Assembly: GCA_905616395.1 (NCBI GenBank)
Contig: CAJQSQ010000004.1
Location: forward strand, 121,798 to 185,797
Direction: 5' to 3'
DNA: 64,000 nt
Origin: an uncultured Candidatus Pelagibacter sp.
GTDB taxonomy: Bacteria > Pseudomonadota > Alphaproteobacteria > Pelagibacterales > Pelagibacteraceae
Part shown: positions 43,739 through 54,370 of the stretch, one piece after another
Layout: every line of letters starts with the position of its first letter
Numbering within the stretch: the first letter of the stretch is position 1
Notes under the pieces: generated by a model
The model's input: only the letters and a program-made list of their open reading frames with translations
What the model was told of the DNA's origin: nothing
The model's database searches: none
Program-made: the position numbers and the translations under genes

Positions 43739-43741
43739 GAA

Positions 43742-44359
43742 TTAACGAGAATAGTATTCAATTACCAGATTAGGTTCCATCACGACTGGATAAGGAACTT
43801 CATCAAACTTGGGTGTTCTAACAAAAGTAACTTTTTTATTCTTTTCATCTAAATGAATATATTCTGGAGTTTCTCTTTCTTTATTTGCTAAAGCGATATC
43901 TATGAAAGCTAACTGTTTAGATTTATCTCTAATTTCAATTATGTCTTCTTCTTTAACCATATAGCTAGAAATATTAACTTTTTTACCATTAACTCTTACG
44001 TGACCATGGTTAATAAGTTGTCTTGCTGAAAATACTGTTGTTGAAAATCTTGCTCTATAAACTACTGAATCTAATCTTCTCTCAAGTAATCCAATTAAAT
44101 TTTCACCAGTATCCCCTTTTAACATGGTGGCTTTTTTGTAAATATTTCTGAATTGTCTTTCGTTAATGTTACCGTAGTAACCTTTTAATTTTTGCTTAGC
44201 TTGTAGCTGGATTCCGTAATCAGATGGTTTACCTTTTCTGCCTTGACCATGCTGTCCTGGACCATAATCTCTTTTATTAAAAGGACTTTTAGGTCTTCCC
44301 CATAGGTTAATTTTTAACCTTCTATCTATTTTATGTTTAGCGCTTATTCTTTTTGTCAT
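43742..44359 (-). CDS. rpsD: 30S ribosomal protein S4
   Basis: [37 protein letters not shown]. Confidence 0.98.
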   Translation of the reverse strand: MTKRISAKHKIDRRLKINLWGRPKSPFNKRDYGPGQHGQGRKGKPSDYGIQLQAKQKLKGYYGNINERQFRNIYKKATMLKGDTGENLIGLLERRLDSVVYRARFSTTVFSARQLINHGHVRVNGKKVNISSYMVKEEDIIEIRDKSKQLAFIDIALANKERETPEYIHLDEKNKKVTFVRTPKFDEVPYPVVMEPNLVIEYYSR

Positions 44360-44399
44360 TTGATAAGAGGGTTTATAAACTTACTCATTATTTTGTCAA

Positions 44400-45113
44400 T
44401 CAACCTTTTTTGGACAAACTAGCGAATACACTCGATAAAATACGCGTTTCCTTGTCAGAAAGCTCCATTTTGGAAAAGATGCTTCTTAAGTTTTCAAGCA
44501 TAATAGGTTTCTTCTCTAAAGGCTTAAAAAAGTGTTTATCCTCTAATTTTTTTATGCATAAGTTGGTCATTGCTTGAATATCCTTCTTGCTGGCTAAAGT
44601 AACTTTTTTAGACTTAGAGTACTTTGCACCCTTTAAATTGATAATACTAGCTACTGTATGAGCAATAATAATGACACTGTGAGATAGGTTTAAAGATTTA
44701 AAATCAGGGTTAGTTGGAATTTGCATGGTGTAATTAGCATAACTGATCTCATTATTAGATAAGCCAGACGCTTCAGAACCAAATAAAAAAGCTATCTTCT
44801 TATTAAAATCAATTTTTTTTAAATCTACTAAATTAATGTGTTTAATGTTTTTATTTCTAAACCTTGCAGACGTTGCAATAACGTAATCTACTTTTTTTAC
44901 AGCAGATTCTAAAGTTTCATGAACTTTAGCATTAATAATTAGATCTTTTGCACCAACTGAAGTTGCTAAAATTTTATCATTTGGAAAAATTGGTTTTGGT
45001 TTAACAATAACTAGTTTTTTAAAGTTAAAGTTTTTAACAGCTCTAGCACAAGCTCCAATATTTTCTGATAGTTGAGGTTGATGTAAAATAAATGAAATAT
45101 TATTAAACAACAT
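44400..45113 (-). CDS. trmJ: tRNA/rRNA methyltransferase of the SpoU family, TrmJ-like
   Basis: ISFILHQPQLSENIGACARAVKNF; FLFGSEASGLSNNEI; SLNLSHSVIIIAH. Confidence 0.85.
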   Translation of the reverse strand: MLFNNISFILHQPQLSENIGACARAVKNFNFKKLVIVKPKPIFPNDKILATSVGAKDLIINAKVHETLESAVKKVDYVIATSARFRNKNIKHINLVDLKKIDFNKKIAFLFGSEASGLSNNEISYANYTMQIPTNPDFKSLNLSHSVIIIAHTVASIINLKGAKYSKSKKVTLASKKDIQAMTNLCIKKLEDKHFFKPLEKKPIMLENLRSIFSKMELSDKETRILSSVFASLSKKG

Positions 45114-46726
45114 TAAAGACTTGCTGGGGCATTATCTTTAAACAATTTATAATCTAAACTATCAACCAATGCTTTAAATGAAGCATCAATTATATTTGCT
45201 GAGACACCAATAGTGAACCAGTTCTTGCCTTTTGAATCTGTGCTCTCTATTGAAACTCTAGTGATTGCTTCAGTGCCTGTATTTAAAATTCTAACTTTGT
45301 AATCCACTAATTTTAAATCTTTTAAATATTTAGAGTATTTATTTAATCGATCTACATTTTGTCTAATAGCATTATCTAATGCATTAACAGGACCATTTCC
45401 TTCACCCGTACACATAATCTTTTTACCGTCGACTTCTAGCTGAGCTTTAGCAGAAGAAATAATTACTCCTGACGAATCTTTTTTAACTGAAACATCGTAT
45501 TCTTTGATCAATATATATCTTGGTATTTTGCTAATAATTCTTCTAGCTAATAATTCAAACGATGCATCAGCGCCGTCATAACTATAGCCGATAAACTCTC
45601 TGTCTTTTACTTCATCTAAAAGTTTTTTAATTTTAGGGTCGCTCTCTTCTATTTCAATACCAATGGTTTTTAATCTTGAAATTATATTAGATTTTCCAGA
45701 TTGATCAGAAATTACAATATTTCTAGAGTTTCCAACTTCTTCAGGATTAATATGCTCATAAGTCTTTGGATCCTTTTGAACAGCTGATACATGAAGACCA
45801 CCTTTATGAGAAAAAGCAGCAGCACCAACGTATGGAAGATGTTTGTTAGGTTTTCTATTTAAAATTTCGTCTAATAATCTGGAGCATTGGGTTAAGTTTT
45901 TAATATTGTCTGGTTTAATTTTTAATTGAAATTTAGAAGAAAAATCATCTTTTAAAAAGAAAGTAGGAATTAATGACATTAAATTAGCATTACCACATCT
46001 TTCACCTAAGCCATTGATGGTTCCTTGAACTTGTCTAACCCCAGACCAAACTGCAGCTAAAGAATTTGCAACTGCATTACCTGTATCGTTGTGTGCATGT
46101 ATGCCTAAATTTTTTCCAGGTATAATTTTAGAAACTTCTGTTACTATTTTTGTAACTTCGTGAGGTAAGGTTCCACCATTAGTATCACATAGAATAATCC
46201 ACCTTGCTCCTTCATCAAATGCTGATTTAAGACATGATAAAGCGTAACTCGGATTAGCTTTGTAGCCATCAAAAAAATGTTCTGCATCAAACATGAATTC
46301 TTTATTTTCTTTAACAAAGTGTTTTGCCGTCTCTTTGATATTTTCTAAGTTTTCTTCATTAGAAATACCTAGTGCTACATCAACATGAAAATCCCATGAT
46401 TTTCCTACAATACAAACTGCTAGTGTATTTGAATTTAAAAGTGCTGATAGTCCAGGATCATTATCTGCACTACGACCACTTCTTTTGGTCATACCAAAAG
46501 ATGTTAGCTTAGCATTATTAAATGAATGTTTTTTTTGAAAAAATTCAGTATCCGTAGGGTTTGCTCCTGGCCACCCACCCTCAATGTAATCAACACCTAA
46601 ATTATCTAATGCTGAAGCTATCTTCATTTTATCATCTACAGAAAAATCTACACCTTGCGTTTGTGCACCATCTCTTAACGTTGTATCAAATATAAAAAGT
46701 TGTTCTTTACTCATTTTATCTTCCAA
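45113..46726 (-). CDS. cimA: Citramalate synthase (2-isopropylmalate synthase-like)
   Basis: FDTTLRDGAQTQGVDFSVDDKMKIA; NLGIHAHNDTGNAVANSLAA; length 537 aa. Confidence 0.9.
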   Translation of the reverse strand: MEDKMSKEQLFIFDTTLRDGAQTQGVDFSVDDKMKIASALDNLGVDYIEGGWPGANPTDTEFFQKKHSFNNAKLTSFGMTKRSGRSADNDPGLSALLNSNTLAVCIVGKSWDFHVDVALGISNEENLENIKETAKHFVKENKEFMFDAEHFFDGYKANPSYALSCLKSAFDEGARWIILCDTNGGTLPHEVTKIVTEVSKIIPGKNLGIHAHNDTGNAVANSLAAVWSGVRQVQGTINGLGERCGNANLMSLIPTFFLKDDFSSKFQLKIKPDNIKNLTQCSRLLDEILNRKPNKHLPYVGAAAFSHKGGLHVSAVQKDPKTYEHINPEEVGNSRNIVISDQSGKSNIISRLKTIGIEIEESDPKIKKLLDEVKDREFIGYSYDGADASFELLARRIISKIPRYILIKEYDVSVKKDSSGVIISSAKAQLEVDGKKIMCTGEGNGPVNALDNAIRQNVDRLNKYSKYLKDLKLVDYKVRILNTGTEAITRVSIESTDSKGKNWFTIGVSANIIDASFKALVDSLDYKLFKDNAPASL

Positions 46727-48072
46727 ATTGTTTTACCATCTTTATCCTCTATTAAAACCCCTTTATCTAAAAGCTTATCTCTAATGATATCAGCCTCTTT
46801 ATAATTCTTATCTTCTCTTACTTTATTTCGAAGTTCAATCATTTCTAAAATATCAACCTCATTAATAGATGATTTTTTCTTTTTAAATTCAATCCATTCT
46901 TCTTTTGTTTTATTTAAAATACCAATAAAATTACAAGCTAATACAAATAAACTTTTCTCCTCATTATCTCCCTTTAAAGCTTTGTCATAAAGTTGGTGAA
47001 GATTTGCAATGTAACCTGGTGTATTCAAATCATCATATAAAGGAGTTAAAATATCCTCATCTAAAACTGTTTTGTCATTTAAGGGTAAATAAACTTCATA
47101 CCATTTATCAATAGTGTTTTTACAATCCTCTAATAGTTTTTCATTCCAGTCTAGTGGCTGCTTATAATGAGCACTCATAAGAGCTAGCTTTAAAACTTGT
47201 CCATCAACGTTTTCTCTAAAATCTTTAATCTTTAATATATTGCCAGTTGATTTAGCCATTTTTTCATTAGACATGGTGATAAATGCGTTATGGATCCAAT
47301 AATTAGCAAACACTTTAGTATCATTAGCGCATCTTGATTGTGCAATTTCATTTTCGTGGTGAGGAAAAATTAGATCAATTCCTCCACCATGAATATCAAA
47401 TACATCTCCCAAATATTTTTTAGACATTGCAGAACATTCTAAATGCCAGCCAGGTCTTCCTTTGCCCCAAGGAGAATCCCAAGAAGGTTCGTGGTCTTTA
47501 GACGGTTTCCATAAAACAAAATCCTCTGATTTTTTTTTATTTTCTGAAACTTCAACTCTAGATCCTGCAATTAAATCTTCTAATTTTTTATTTGATAACT
47601 TTCCATAATCCTCAAATTTACTTACTTCAAAATAAACATGATTGTTTACCTCATAAGCAAAATTTTTTTCTATTAAAGTTGATATCATTTCAATCATAAG
47701 ATTAATATGATCTGTAGCTTTTGGTTGTTGCGTTGGATTGTCTAAATTTAAATAATTACAATCATCATTAAAATCTTTAATAACATTGTTTGTTAATTCA
47801 GATATTGAAATATTTTTATCTTTTGCTGATTTAATTATCTTATCATCAACATCAGTAATATTTCTTACATAATTTATTTTGTCATTCCCATATTTTGATT
47901 TTAAAACTTTGTACAAAATATCAAAAATTACAAGAGGTCTCGCGTTACCAATATGTGGATTGTCATAAACAGTTGGACCGCAAACGTACATGCCTATGTT
48001 TTCACTATCTAATGGAACAAATTTTTCTTTTTTGTTACTTAGGTTGTTTGTTAAATAAATATCCTTATTCAT
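46711..48072 (-). CDS. cysS: Cysteinyl-tRNA synthetase
   Basis: YVCGPTVYDNPHIGNARPLVIFDIL; GWHLECSAMSKKYLG; KMAKSTGN (KMSKS equivalent). Confidence 0.97.
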   Translation of the reverse strand: MNKDIYLTNNLSNKKEKFVPLDSENIGMYVCGPTVYDNPHIGNARPLVIFDILYKVLKSKYGNDKINYVRNITDVDDKIIKSAKDKNISISELTNNVIKDFNDDCNYLNLDNPTQQPKATDHINLMIEMISTLIEKNFAYEVNNHVYFEVSKFEDYGKLSNKKLEDLIAGSRVEVSENKKKSEDFVLWKPSKDHEPSWDSPWGKGRPGWHLECSAMSKKYLGDVFDIHGGGIDLIFPHHENEIAQSRCANDTKVFANYWIHNAFITMSNEKMAKSTGNILKIKDFRENVDGQVLKLALMSAHYKQPLDWNEKLLEDCKNTIDKWYEVYLPLNDKTVLDEDILTPLYDDLNTPGYIANLHQLYDKALKGDNEEKSLFVLACNFIGILNKTKEEWIEFKKKKSSINEVDILEMIELRNKVREDKNYKEADIIRDKLLDKGVLIEDKDGKTIWKIK

Positions 48073-48111
48073 TACCTTAGAATTATACTTTAATTATAGA
48101 TTTGTGAATCT

Positions 48112-48855
48112 TTAAGATTGGTTGGGAATCTTGCAAACTGGAATTGGTTCCATTTTATGCAAGTTCATCTTTCTTATTTTTTCGTATTTTTTACGATTTA
48201 TTGAATTAACATTGTTCATTGCTTCTTCTAATTCTTCATATTTAAGACCTAATTGACCTTCATCAGTTCTACCATCATCCCATAACCCATCTGTTGGGGC
48301 AGCCTCAATTATTTCTTGAAGAATATTTATGGATTTACCTATTTCCCATACTTCAGATTTATTGCAGTCTGCAATGGGAGATATATCTACTCCACCATCT
48401 CCATATTTTGTATAAAACCCTACTCCAAAATCTTCAACTTTATTACCAGTACCGACTACAATACCTTTATTCGCAGCAGCTACCTGATAAAGCGTTGTCA
48501 TTCTAATTCTTGCCCTAGAATTTGCCATCCCAAGCTCACTATCAAAATTAGATAAAGTGCTTTCGAACTTTTCAAATAACTTATCTAGATTTAATGTATG
48601 TGCCTCAACATTATTAAAATTTTTAACGAGCCATTCTTGGTGTTTTAAACTTAAATCATGCTGTGATGGTTTTTGTTTGATGGGCATCGATAAAACAATT
48701 GTTTTTATACCCGTCATTGCACTCAATGTGCTTGATACAGAAGAATCTATTCCTCCAGAAATTCCAATGATTAAAGATTGAGCTTTACTTGGCATCTTTT
48801 CCACATAATCTTTAATCCAATTGCTTATAAATTTTGCTTTTTCTAATGGTTTCAT
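48112..48855 (-). CDS. nadE: NAD synthetase, short ammonia-dependent form
   Basis: IIGISGGIDSSVSSTLSA; GTGNKVEDFGVGFYTKYGDGGVDISPIADCNKSEV. Confidence 0.95.
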   Translation of the reverse strand: MKPLEKAKFISNWIKDYVEKMPSKAQSLIIGISGGIDSSVSSTLSAMTGIKTIVLSMPIKQKPSQHDLSLKHQEWLVKNFNNVEAHTLNLDKLFEKFESTLSNFDSELGMANSRARIRMTTLYQVAAANKGIVVGTGNKVEDFGVGFYTKYGDGGVDISPIADCNKSEVWEIGKSINILQEIIEAAPTDGLWDDGRTDEGQLGLKYEELEEAMNNVNSINRKKYEKIRKMNLHKMEPIPVCKIPNQS

Positions 48856-48894
48856 TGTCTAGAATTTAAATGAAATTGTATTTAATACAATGCT

Positions 48895-50280
48895 TTAAGA
48901 TGCCACTTTAATATTCTTTTTAGAATATGCTGCATTTTTTTTAATCTCATCAGAAATTAAAAAAGCCAACTCCAGTGCTTGATTGGCATTAAGTCTTGGA
49001 TCGCAATGAGTATGGTAACGGCTAGATAAGTCTTGGTCAGATATTTTCTGAGCACCACCTGTACATTCTGTCACATCTTGACCTGTCATCTCAATATGTA
49101 GTCCACCCGCATAACTTCCTTCACTTTGATGACATTCAAAAACATTTTTTACTTCTTTGACAACACTATTAAATGGTCTTGTTTTAAACCCAGTTGTAGC
49201 TTTAATTGTATTACCGTGACATGGATCACATGACCATATTACGTTTAAACCTTCTTTTTTAATTCCTCTAATTAATTTTGGTAAAAATTTAGAAACATTT
49301 TCATGACCAAATCTAGAAATTAAAGTTATTTTACCTTTTTCATTTTTAGGATTAATTTTATTACATAGATTTATTAAATCTTCAACTTTCAATGTTGGAC
49401 CACATTTAATTCCAACAGGGTTTTCAATTCCTCTACAAAACTCAACATGTCCACCATCTAGTTGTCTGGTTCTATCACCTATCCAAACAAAGTGAGCAGA
49501 GGTATCATGATATTCACCTGTTGTTGAATCTACTCTTGTCATTGCTTGTTCAAAAGGAAGTAGTAAAGCTTCATGTGAAGTCCAAAAATTTACTGTTTTT
49601 AATCTTCTGTTAAAATCCGAATTAATTCCACATGCATCCATAAATGCTAGGGCATCTGTTATTCTGTCTTCTAGATCTTTAAATTTTTTAGTTGTTGGAG
49701 AATTTTTAATAAAACCTAAATTCCAAGTATGTACTTTTTTAAGATCAGCAAAACCTCCATGAGAGAATGCTCTTATAAGGTTAAGTGTAGATGCAGACTG
49801 AGAATAAGCTTTAAAAAGCCTCTTAGGGTCTGGAACTCTTGATTTTTCGTTAAATTCCATTCCATTGATATTATCTCCTAGGTAACTAGGTAGCTCAACG
49901 CCATCAATATTCTCTATTGGAGAACTTCTAGGTTTTGAAAATTGGCCAGCAATTCTTCCAAGTTTAATAACCGGTAAAGATGCTGAATAAGTAAGCACTA
50001 GTGACATTTGAAGTATTAATTTAAATGTGTCTCTAATATTATCAGGGTGAAATTCTGCAAAACTTTCTGCACAATCACCACCTTGTAATAAAAAAGCCTT
50101 TCCATCAACAACATCTGCGAGTTGTTCTTTTAAATGTCTTGTCTCACCAGCAAAAACTAATGGGGGGAAATTCTTAATTTTACTTAAAACATCGTCTAAA
50201 TCTTTTTGATCAGGATATTCAGGGATGTGTTTTACAGGATAATTTCTCCAGCTATTTATTTTCCAATTTTTCATGTTCAA
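48895..50280 (-). CDS. 3-deoxy-7-phosphoheptulonate synthase, class II (plant type)
   Basis: FLLQGGDCAESFAEF; WIGDRTRQLDGGHVEFCRGIENPVGIKCGPT. Confidence 0.95.
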   Translation of the reverse strand: MNMKNWKINSWRNYPVKHIPEYPDQKDLDDVLSKIKNFPPLVFAGETRHLKEQLADVVDGKAFLLQGGDCAESFAEFHPDNIRDTFKLILQMSLVLTYSASLPVIKLGRIAGQFSKPRSSPIENIDGVELPSYLGDNINGMEFNEKSRVPDPKRLFKAYSQSASTLNLIRAFSHGGFADLKKVHTWNLGFIKNSPTTKKFKDLEDRITDALAFMDACGINSDFNRRLKTVNFWTSHEALLLPFEQAMTRVDSTTGEYHDTSAHFVWIGDRTRQLDGGHVEFCRGIENPVGIKCGPTLKVEDLINLCNKINPKNEKGKITLISRFGHENVSKFLPKLIRGIKKEGLNVIWSCDPCHGNTIKATTGFKTRPFNSVVKEVKNVFECHQSEGSYAGGLHIEMTGQDVTECTGGAQKISDQDLSSRYHTHCDPRLNANQALELAFLISDEIKKNAAYSKKNIKVAS

Positions 50281-50331
50281 CTCTAGGATGTAAATATAGA
50301 TTAATATACTAAAAGTAAATAAATTTTAATA

Positions 50332-51108
50332 TTATATTAAAATTTTTACAGCATAAATTCCTAAAAGTTCTTTAAAAAACAAATTAATTGACTGTAAATT
50401 TCCAACAATACTAAATCCTTGATAATAATTTAACAGACTTTTGCTATCGCTGTCAGCAAGAGCTCTAAAATCAACTGCATACGGTATCAGATTCAAATCT
50501 AGTTTTTTAGAAATTAATAGAGATCTTTTCATATGAAAAGCTGAGGTTATTAAAATTGAACTATTCTCAGTTTGTAGGTTTAATTTTTTTAATTCTTTTA
50601 AATTTTCTATTGTATTTCTTGTGTTGTTAATAAAAACAACTCTTTTTAAATCAAAGTTAATATCTTTAAAAAAAATCTTTGCTACTTCAGCTTCATCAAG
50701 ATTATGATTTTTTAAAAAACCACCTCCACCTAAAAAAATTATTTTACTATTTTTTTTTTTATTTGCCAATTTCACACTAGCAATTAATCTTTCAGAGGCA
50801 GAATTAAGGTTCAATTTATTAGTTATAAACGTTTTAGATGTCTCTTCACTACCCCCAAGTACAACAATATAATCATAATTATCAGGTAGTACGCTTGTGA
50901 TATATTTTTTTTCTAATGTATTGACTAGTTTGTTTCCGATTGGGAAAAAACTAAAAACTATCAAAATAAAAATTCCAAAATAATTAACATTTTTAAAAAA
51001 ATTCTTAAAAAAAAGTTTTTTAAGAAAGTAAGAAAAAATACAAATAAACAATATAAGATTAGTAAAATTAATAAATGGAGCAAGAATTTTTGATAAAAAA
51101 AAATACAC
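50332..51108 (-). CDS. YdcF family (DUF218) membrane-anchored protein
   Basis: DYIVVLGGSEET; RNTIENLKELKK; ILITSAFHMKRSLLISKK. Confidence 0.8.
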   Translation of the reverse strand: MYFFLSKILAPFINFTNLILFICIFSYFLKKLFFKNFFKNVNYFGIFILIVFSFFPIGNKLVNTLEKKYITSVLPDNYDYIVVLGGSEETSKTFITNKLNLNSASERLIASVKLANKKKNSKIIFLGGGGFLKNHNLDEAEVAKIFFKDINFDLKRVVFINNTRNTIENLKELKKLNLQTENSSILITSAFHMKRSLLISKKLDLNLIPYAVDFRALADSDSKSLLNYYQGFSIVGNLQSINLFFKELLGIYAVKILI

Positions 51109-51115
51109 TTTTATT

Positions 51116-52936
51116 TTATTCTACTGTCACTGATTTTGCTAAATTTCTTGGCTTATCAATATCATATCCTTTTTTAAGAGCTGAGTAATAAGCTAATTTT
51201 TGTAAAGGAACAGTTAATAAAAAAGGTAACAAGTCATCATTTGCACTTTCAACTAATACTGTTTCCCAAATGTTTTCTGAAAAAACCTCATCTTTACTTT
51301 TATTAGTAATCAATAAAACTTTAGCACCTCTTGCTATTACTTCCTGCATATTAGAAATTGTTTTTTTATAATAATTATCTCTTGGAGCCAAGATAACAAC
51401 TGGCATCCCATCTTCAATTAAAGCTAAGGGACCATGTTTCATCTCGCCGGCAGGGTACCCTTCTGCATGAACGTATGCTAATTCCTTTAACTTTAATGCT
51501 CCTTCTAATGCAATTGGATAAGAAAAACCTCTCCCTAAAAACATCGAACCTTTTGCGTCGGTAAATGAACTAGAAACTGTTTGGATTTTACTCTCAGTTA
51601 GTAACGTTTGTTCAACTAATTTAGGTAATACTTTTAAATCTTTGATTTTATTTAAATATAAATCTCTATCTAAATCTTTTCTTAAAATTCCTAATTTTAA
51701 TACTAAAATATAAAGGACTAACATTTGACCCATGAAAGCTTTTGTAGAGGCTACGCCAATTTCTGGCCCACAATGAATTGGTAAAACAAATTTAGAATCT
51801 CTTGCAATAGAGCTTTCTATAACATTAACAACACTGCAAGTTTTCATATTGTTTTTATTACACAAATCTAAAGCAGCATAAGTGTCTGCTGTTTCGCCAG
51901 ACTGAGAAACAAAAATGTATAAATTATCATTTTTAAATCTATTTTTTCGATATCTAAACTCAGAGGCAATATCGATTGTTACATCAAGTGTAGTATTTTC
52001 TTCAAACCAATACTTTGCCATTAAACAAGAATGATAAGCCGTTCCACAGCCAATTAAAGTAACTGAAGAAATTTCCTTTATATCCCAGGGAAAATTATAG
52101 ATATTAATATCGTTATTAATTGTATCAACATACTCGTTTATGCAGTTCTTTAACGTTGTTGGTTGTTCTTCAATTTCTTTAGCCATAAAGTGTTTAAAAT
52201 CACCTTTGTCATAATCCTGCTCTTTAGAAGATAATTCTAAAACTTTTTTATTAACTTTTAAGCCCTCTTCATCAAAAAACTCAACTTGGTCTTTTTTTAT
52301 AATGCAAAATTCTCCATCATTTAAATATGAAATTTTATTAGTCATAGATTTTAGAGCATAAGAGTCTGATCCTAGATAATTTTCATTAGGACCATAACCA
52401 ACCGCTAGTGGTGACCCTCTTCTAGCACCCACTATAAGGTCAGGTTGATCTTTAAAGATTATACCTAAAGCAAAACTTCCATGAAGTTGCTTAAGAGTTT
52501 TGATAATTGCATCTTTTAAATTAAGTTCTTTTAAATATTCTGTTATTAAATGAACAATTACCTCTGTATCTGTCTGAGATTTAAATACATGGCCCTTGTT
52601 AATTAAATGCTTTTTTAAAATTGTAGAATTTTCAATAATACCATTGTGCACTACAGATACACTTTCTGAAGAATGAGGGTGTGCGTTAATAGTGTTTGGA
52701 ATTCCATGTGTTGCCCATCTAACGTGTCCAATTCCAATTGGGCCCAGCATATTTTTGACTGCAAGATTTTTTTCCAAAATATCAACTCTGCCTTCTGATT
52801 TTGCTTCATTTAATATGCCATCTGATAAAGTTGCAATACCTGAGGAATCGTAGCCCCTATACTCTAACTTTCTAAGAGAGTTAATGATCGCAGCTGATAC
52901 TGGTTTACTGCTAGCTATTCCTATAATTCCGCACAT
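51116..52936 (-). CDS. glmS: Glutamine-fructose-6-phosphate aminotransferase (isomerizing)
   Basis: MCGIIGIASSKPV; LRKLEYRGYDSSGIATL; C-terminal LAKSVTVE. Confidence 0.97.
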   Translation of the reverse strand: MCGIIGIASSKPVSAAIINSLRKLEYRGYDSSGIATLSDGILNEAKSEGRVDILEKNLAVKNMLGPIGIGHVRWATHGIPNTINAHPHSSESVSVVHNGIIENSTILKKHLINKGHVFKSQTDTEVIVHLITEYLKELNLKDAIIKTLKQLHGSFALGIIFKDQPDLIVGARRGSPLAVGYGPNENYLGSDSYALKSMTNKISYLNDGEFCIIKKDQVEFFDEEGLKVNKKVLELSSKEQDYDKGDFKHFMAKEIEEQPTTLKNCINEYVDTINNDINIYNFPWDIKEISSVTLIGCGTAYHSCLMAKYWFEENTTLDVTIDIASEFRYRKNRFKNDNLYIFVSQSGETADTYAALDLCNKNNMKTCSVVNVIESSIARDSKFVLPIHCGPEIGVASTKAFMGQMLVLYILVLKLGILRKDLDRDLYLNKIKDLKVLPKLVEQTLLTESKIQTVSSSFTDAKGSMFLGRGFSYPIALEGALKLKELAYVHAEGYPAGEMKHGPLALIEDGMPVVILAPRDNYYKKTISNMQEVIARGAKVLLITNKSKDEVFSENIWETVLVESANDDLLPFLLTVPLQKLAYYSALKKGYDIDKPRNLAKSVTVE

Positions 52937-52937
52937 A

Positions 52938-53561
52938 TTATTTTATTTTTCTTTTATAGTTTTTAATCTCTGCTTGAGAGTTTCTAGTTAAAGCTAGTGA
53001 GTATTTTTTCACTTTTTTTGTAATCACTGAGCCGGCCCCAACAATACTATTTTTTTCAAGAGTGACTGGAGCAACTAATGATGAATTAGAGCCTATAAAT
53101 ACATTATCTTTAATTTTTGTTTTGTATTTTTTAACACCATCATAATTACAGGTAATTGTGCCAGCTCCTACATTTACCCCTTGCCCTATGTCACTGTCAC
53201 CAATATACGATAAATGATTAATTTTTGATTTTTTTCCAACTGTACTTTTTTTAACTTCTACAAAATTTCCAATTTTTGATCCTTCTTCAAGAATGGTACC
53301 AGGTCTTAGTCTTGCATAAGGTCCAACTTCAACTTTATTTTTAATTCTACAATCTTCTAAATGCGAAAATGAATTGATAGTTGCATTATTACCAATTTCA
53401 ACCTTTGGCCCAATGACAACATATGGATTAATAGTAACATTTTTTCCAATCTTGGTATCTTTTGAAAAAAAAATAGTTTCCGGTCCAATCATTTTTACAC
53501 CAGACTTGATAAAAAATTTACGAAGTTTTTCTTGTTCAATATTAGAATTTAATTGTTTCAT
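52938..53561 (-). CDS. GlmU C-terminal acetyltransferase (left-handed beta-helix) domain only
   Basis: GPYARLRPGTILEEGSKIGNFVEVKKSTVGKKSKINHLSYIGD...NVGAGTITCNYDGVKKYKT; 207 aa; lacks the uridylyltransferase domain. Confidence 0.88.
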   Translation of the reverse strand: MKQLNSNIEQEKLRKFFIKSGVKMIGPETIFFSKDTKIGKNVTINPYVVIGPKVEIGNNATINSFSHLEDCRIKNKVEVGPYARLRPGTILEEGSKIGNFVEVKKSTVGKKSKINHLSYIGDSDIGQGVNVGAGTITCNYDGVKKYKTKIKDNVFIGSNSSLVAPVTLEKNSIVGAGSVITKKVKKYSLALTRNSQAEIKNYKRKIK

Positions 53562-53630
53562 CTAGAATATTTTTATATTAAGTGTATAGATAGTTTAATT
53601 CACAATTTATTTCTTAAAAATACTTTATTA

Positions 53631-54320
53631 ATGACTCAAAATTACTCAATATTATTTGACCTAGATGGAACGCTGGTTGATACAGCACCTGATTTAATGA
53701 ATGCTCACAACCATGTAATGAAAAAATATGGCTATCCCACTAAATCAACAGAAGAAATTAGAAATCTAGTTGGACAAGGGGCTGGTGCATTAATTGGTAG
53801 ATCTATATGGGGTCAAGCAAAGAAAGAATATCATAGCGTCACAGATCAAAAAATTAAAGATAAAATGTCTAAAGACTTTATTGAATATTATGGAAAGAAT
53901 ATTATTAAACAAAGTACTCTTATTAATGGTGTAAACGAATTTTTAAAGTGGTGTAAAGAAAAAGAAATTTCAATGGCTGTTTGCACAAACAAACAAGAGC
54001 GCTTAGCAATCGATCTTTTAAAAAAAATTGGAATTTATGATTATTTTGAATATGTAGCTGGTTCAGATACTTTTGATTATTGCAAGCCCGACCCTAGACA
54101 TATAACAAGTATAATTGAAATCATTGGTGGTGATGTAAAAAAATCTCTAATGTTTGGTGATAGTGAAACTGATGCCAATGCTGCAAAGGCCGCCTCTGTT
54201 CCTGTTATTTTATTAGAAAATGGTTATACAGAAAAAAATTCCAATGAAATTTACCATAATCATTTGATAAAAGACTTTATTGGTGTTGAAAAGATAGTTT
54301 CAACTTACTTAAAAGATTGA
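53631..54320 (+). CDS. gph: Phosphoglycolate phosphatase-like HAD hydrolase
   Basis: ILFDLDGTLVDTAPDL; GDSETDANAAKAASVPVILLENGY; start set to ATG 53631 instead of the track's 53553. Confidence 0.87.
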   Translation: MTQNYSILFDLDGTLVDTAPDLMNAHNHVMKKYGYPTKSTEEIRNLVGQGAGALIGRSIWGQAKKEYHSVTDQKIKDKMSKDFIEYYGKNIIKQSTLINGVNEFLKWCKEKEISMAVCTNKQERLAIDLLKKIGIYDYFEYVAGSDTFDYCKPDPRHITSIIEIIGGDVKKSLMFGDSETDANAAKAASVPVILLENGYTEKNSNEIYHNHLIKDFIGVEKIVSTYLKD

Positions 54321-54370
54321 TTTAATTTTTTTTCTTACTATTAATAGGGCATCATAATTAAGGAGGCCTA

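Noticed and set aside
48294-48781. Three overlapping + strand ORFs
   Set aside because: Antisense shadows of nadE, low-complexity or no recognisable domains.
48875-48891. Inverted repeat ATTGTAT-TTA-ATACAAT after the DAHP synthase gene
   Set aside because: Short A/T-rich stem with 3-nt loop, expected often by chance; terminator role not supported strongly.
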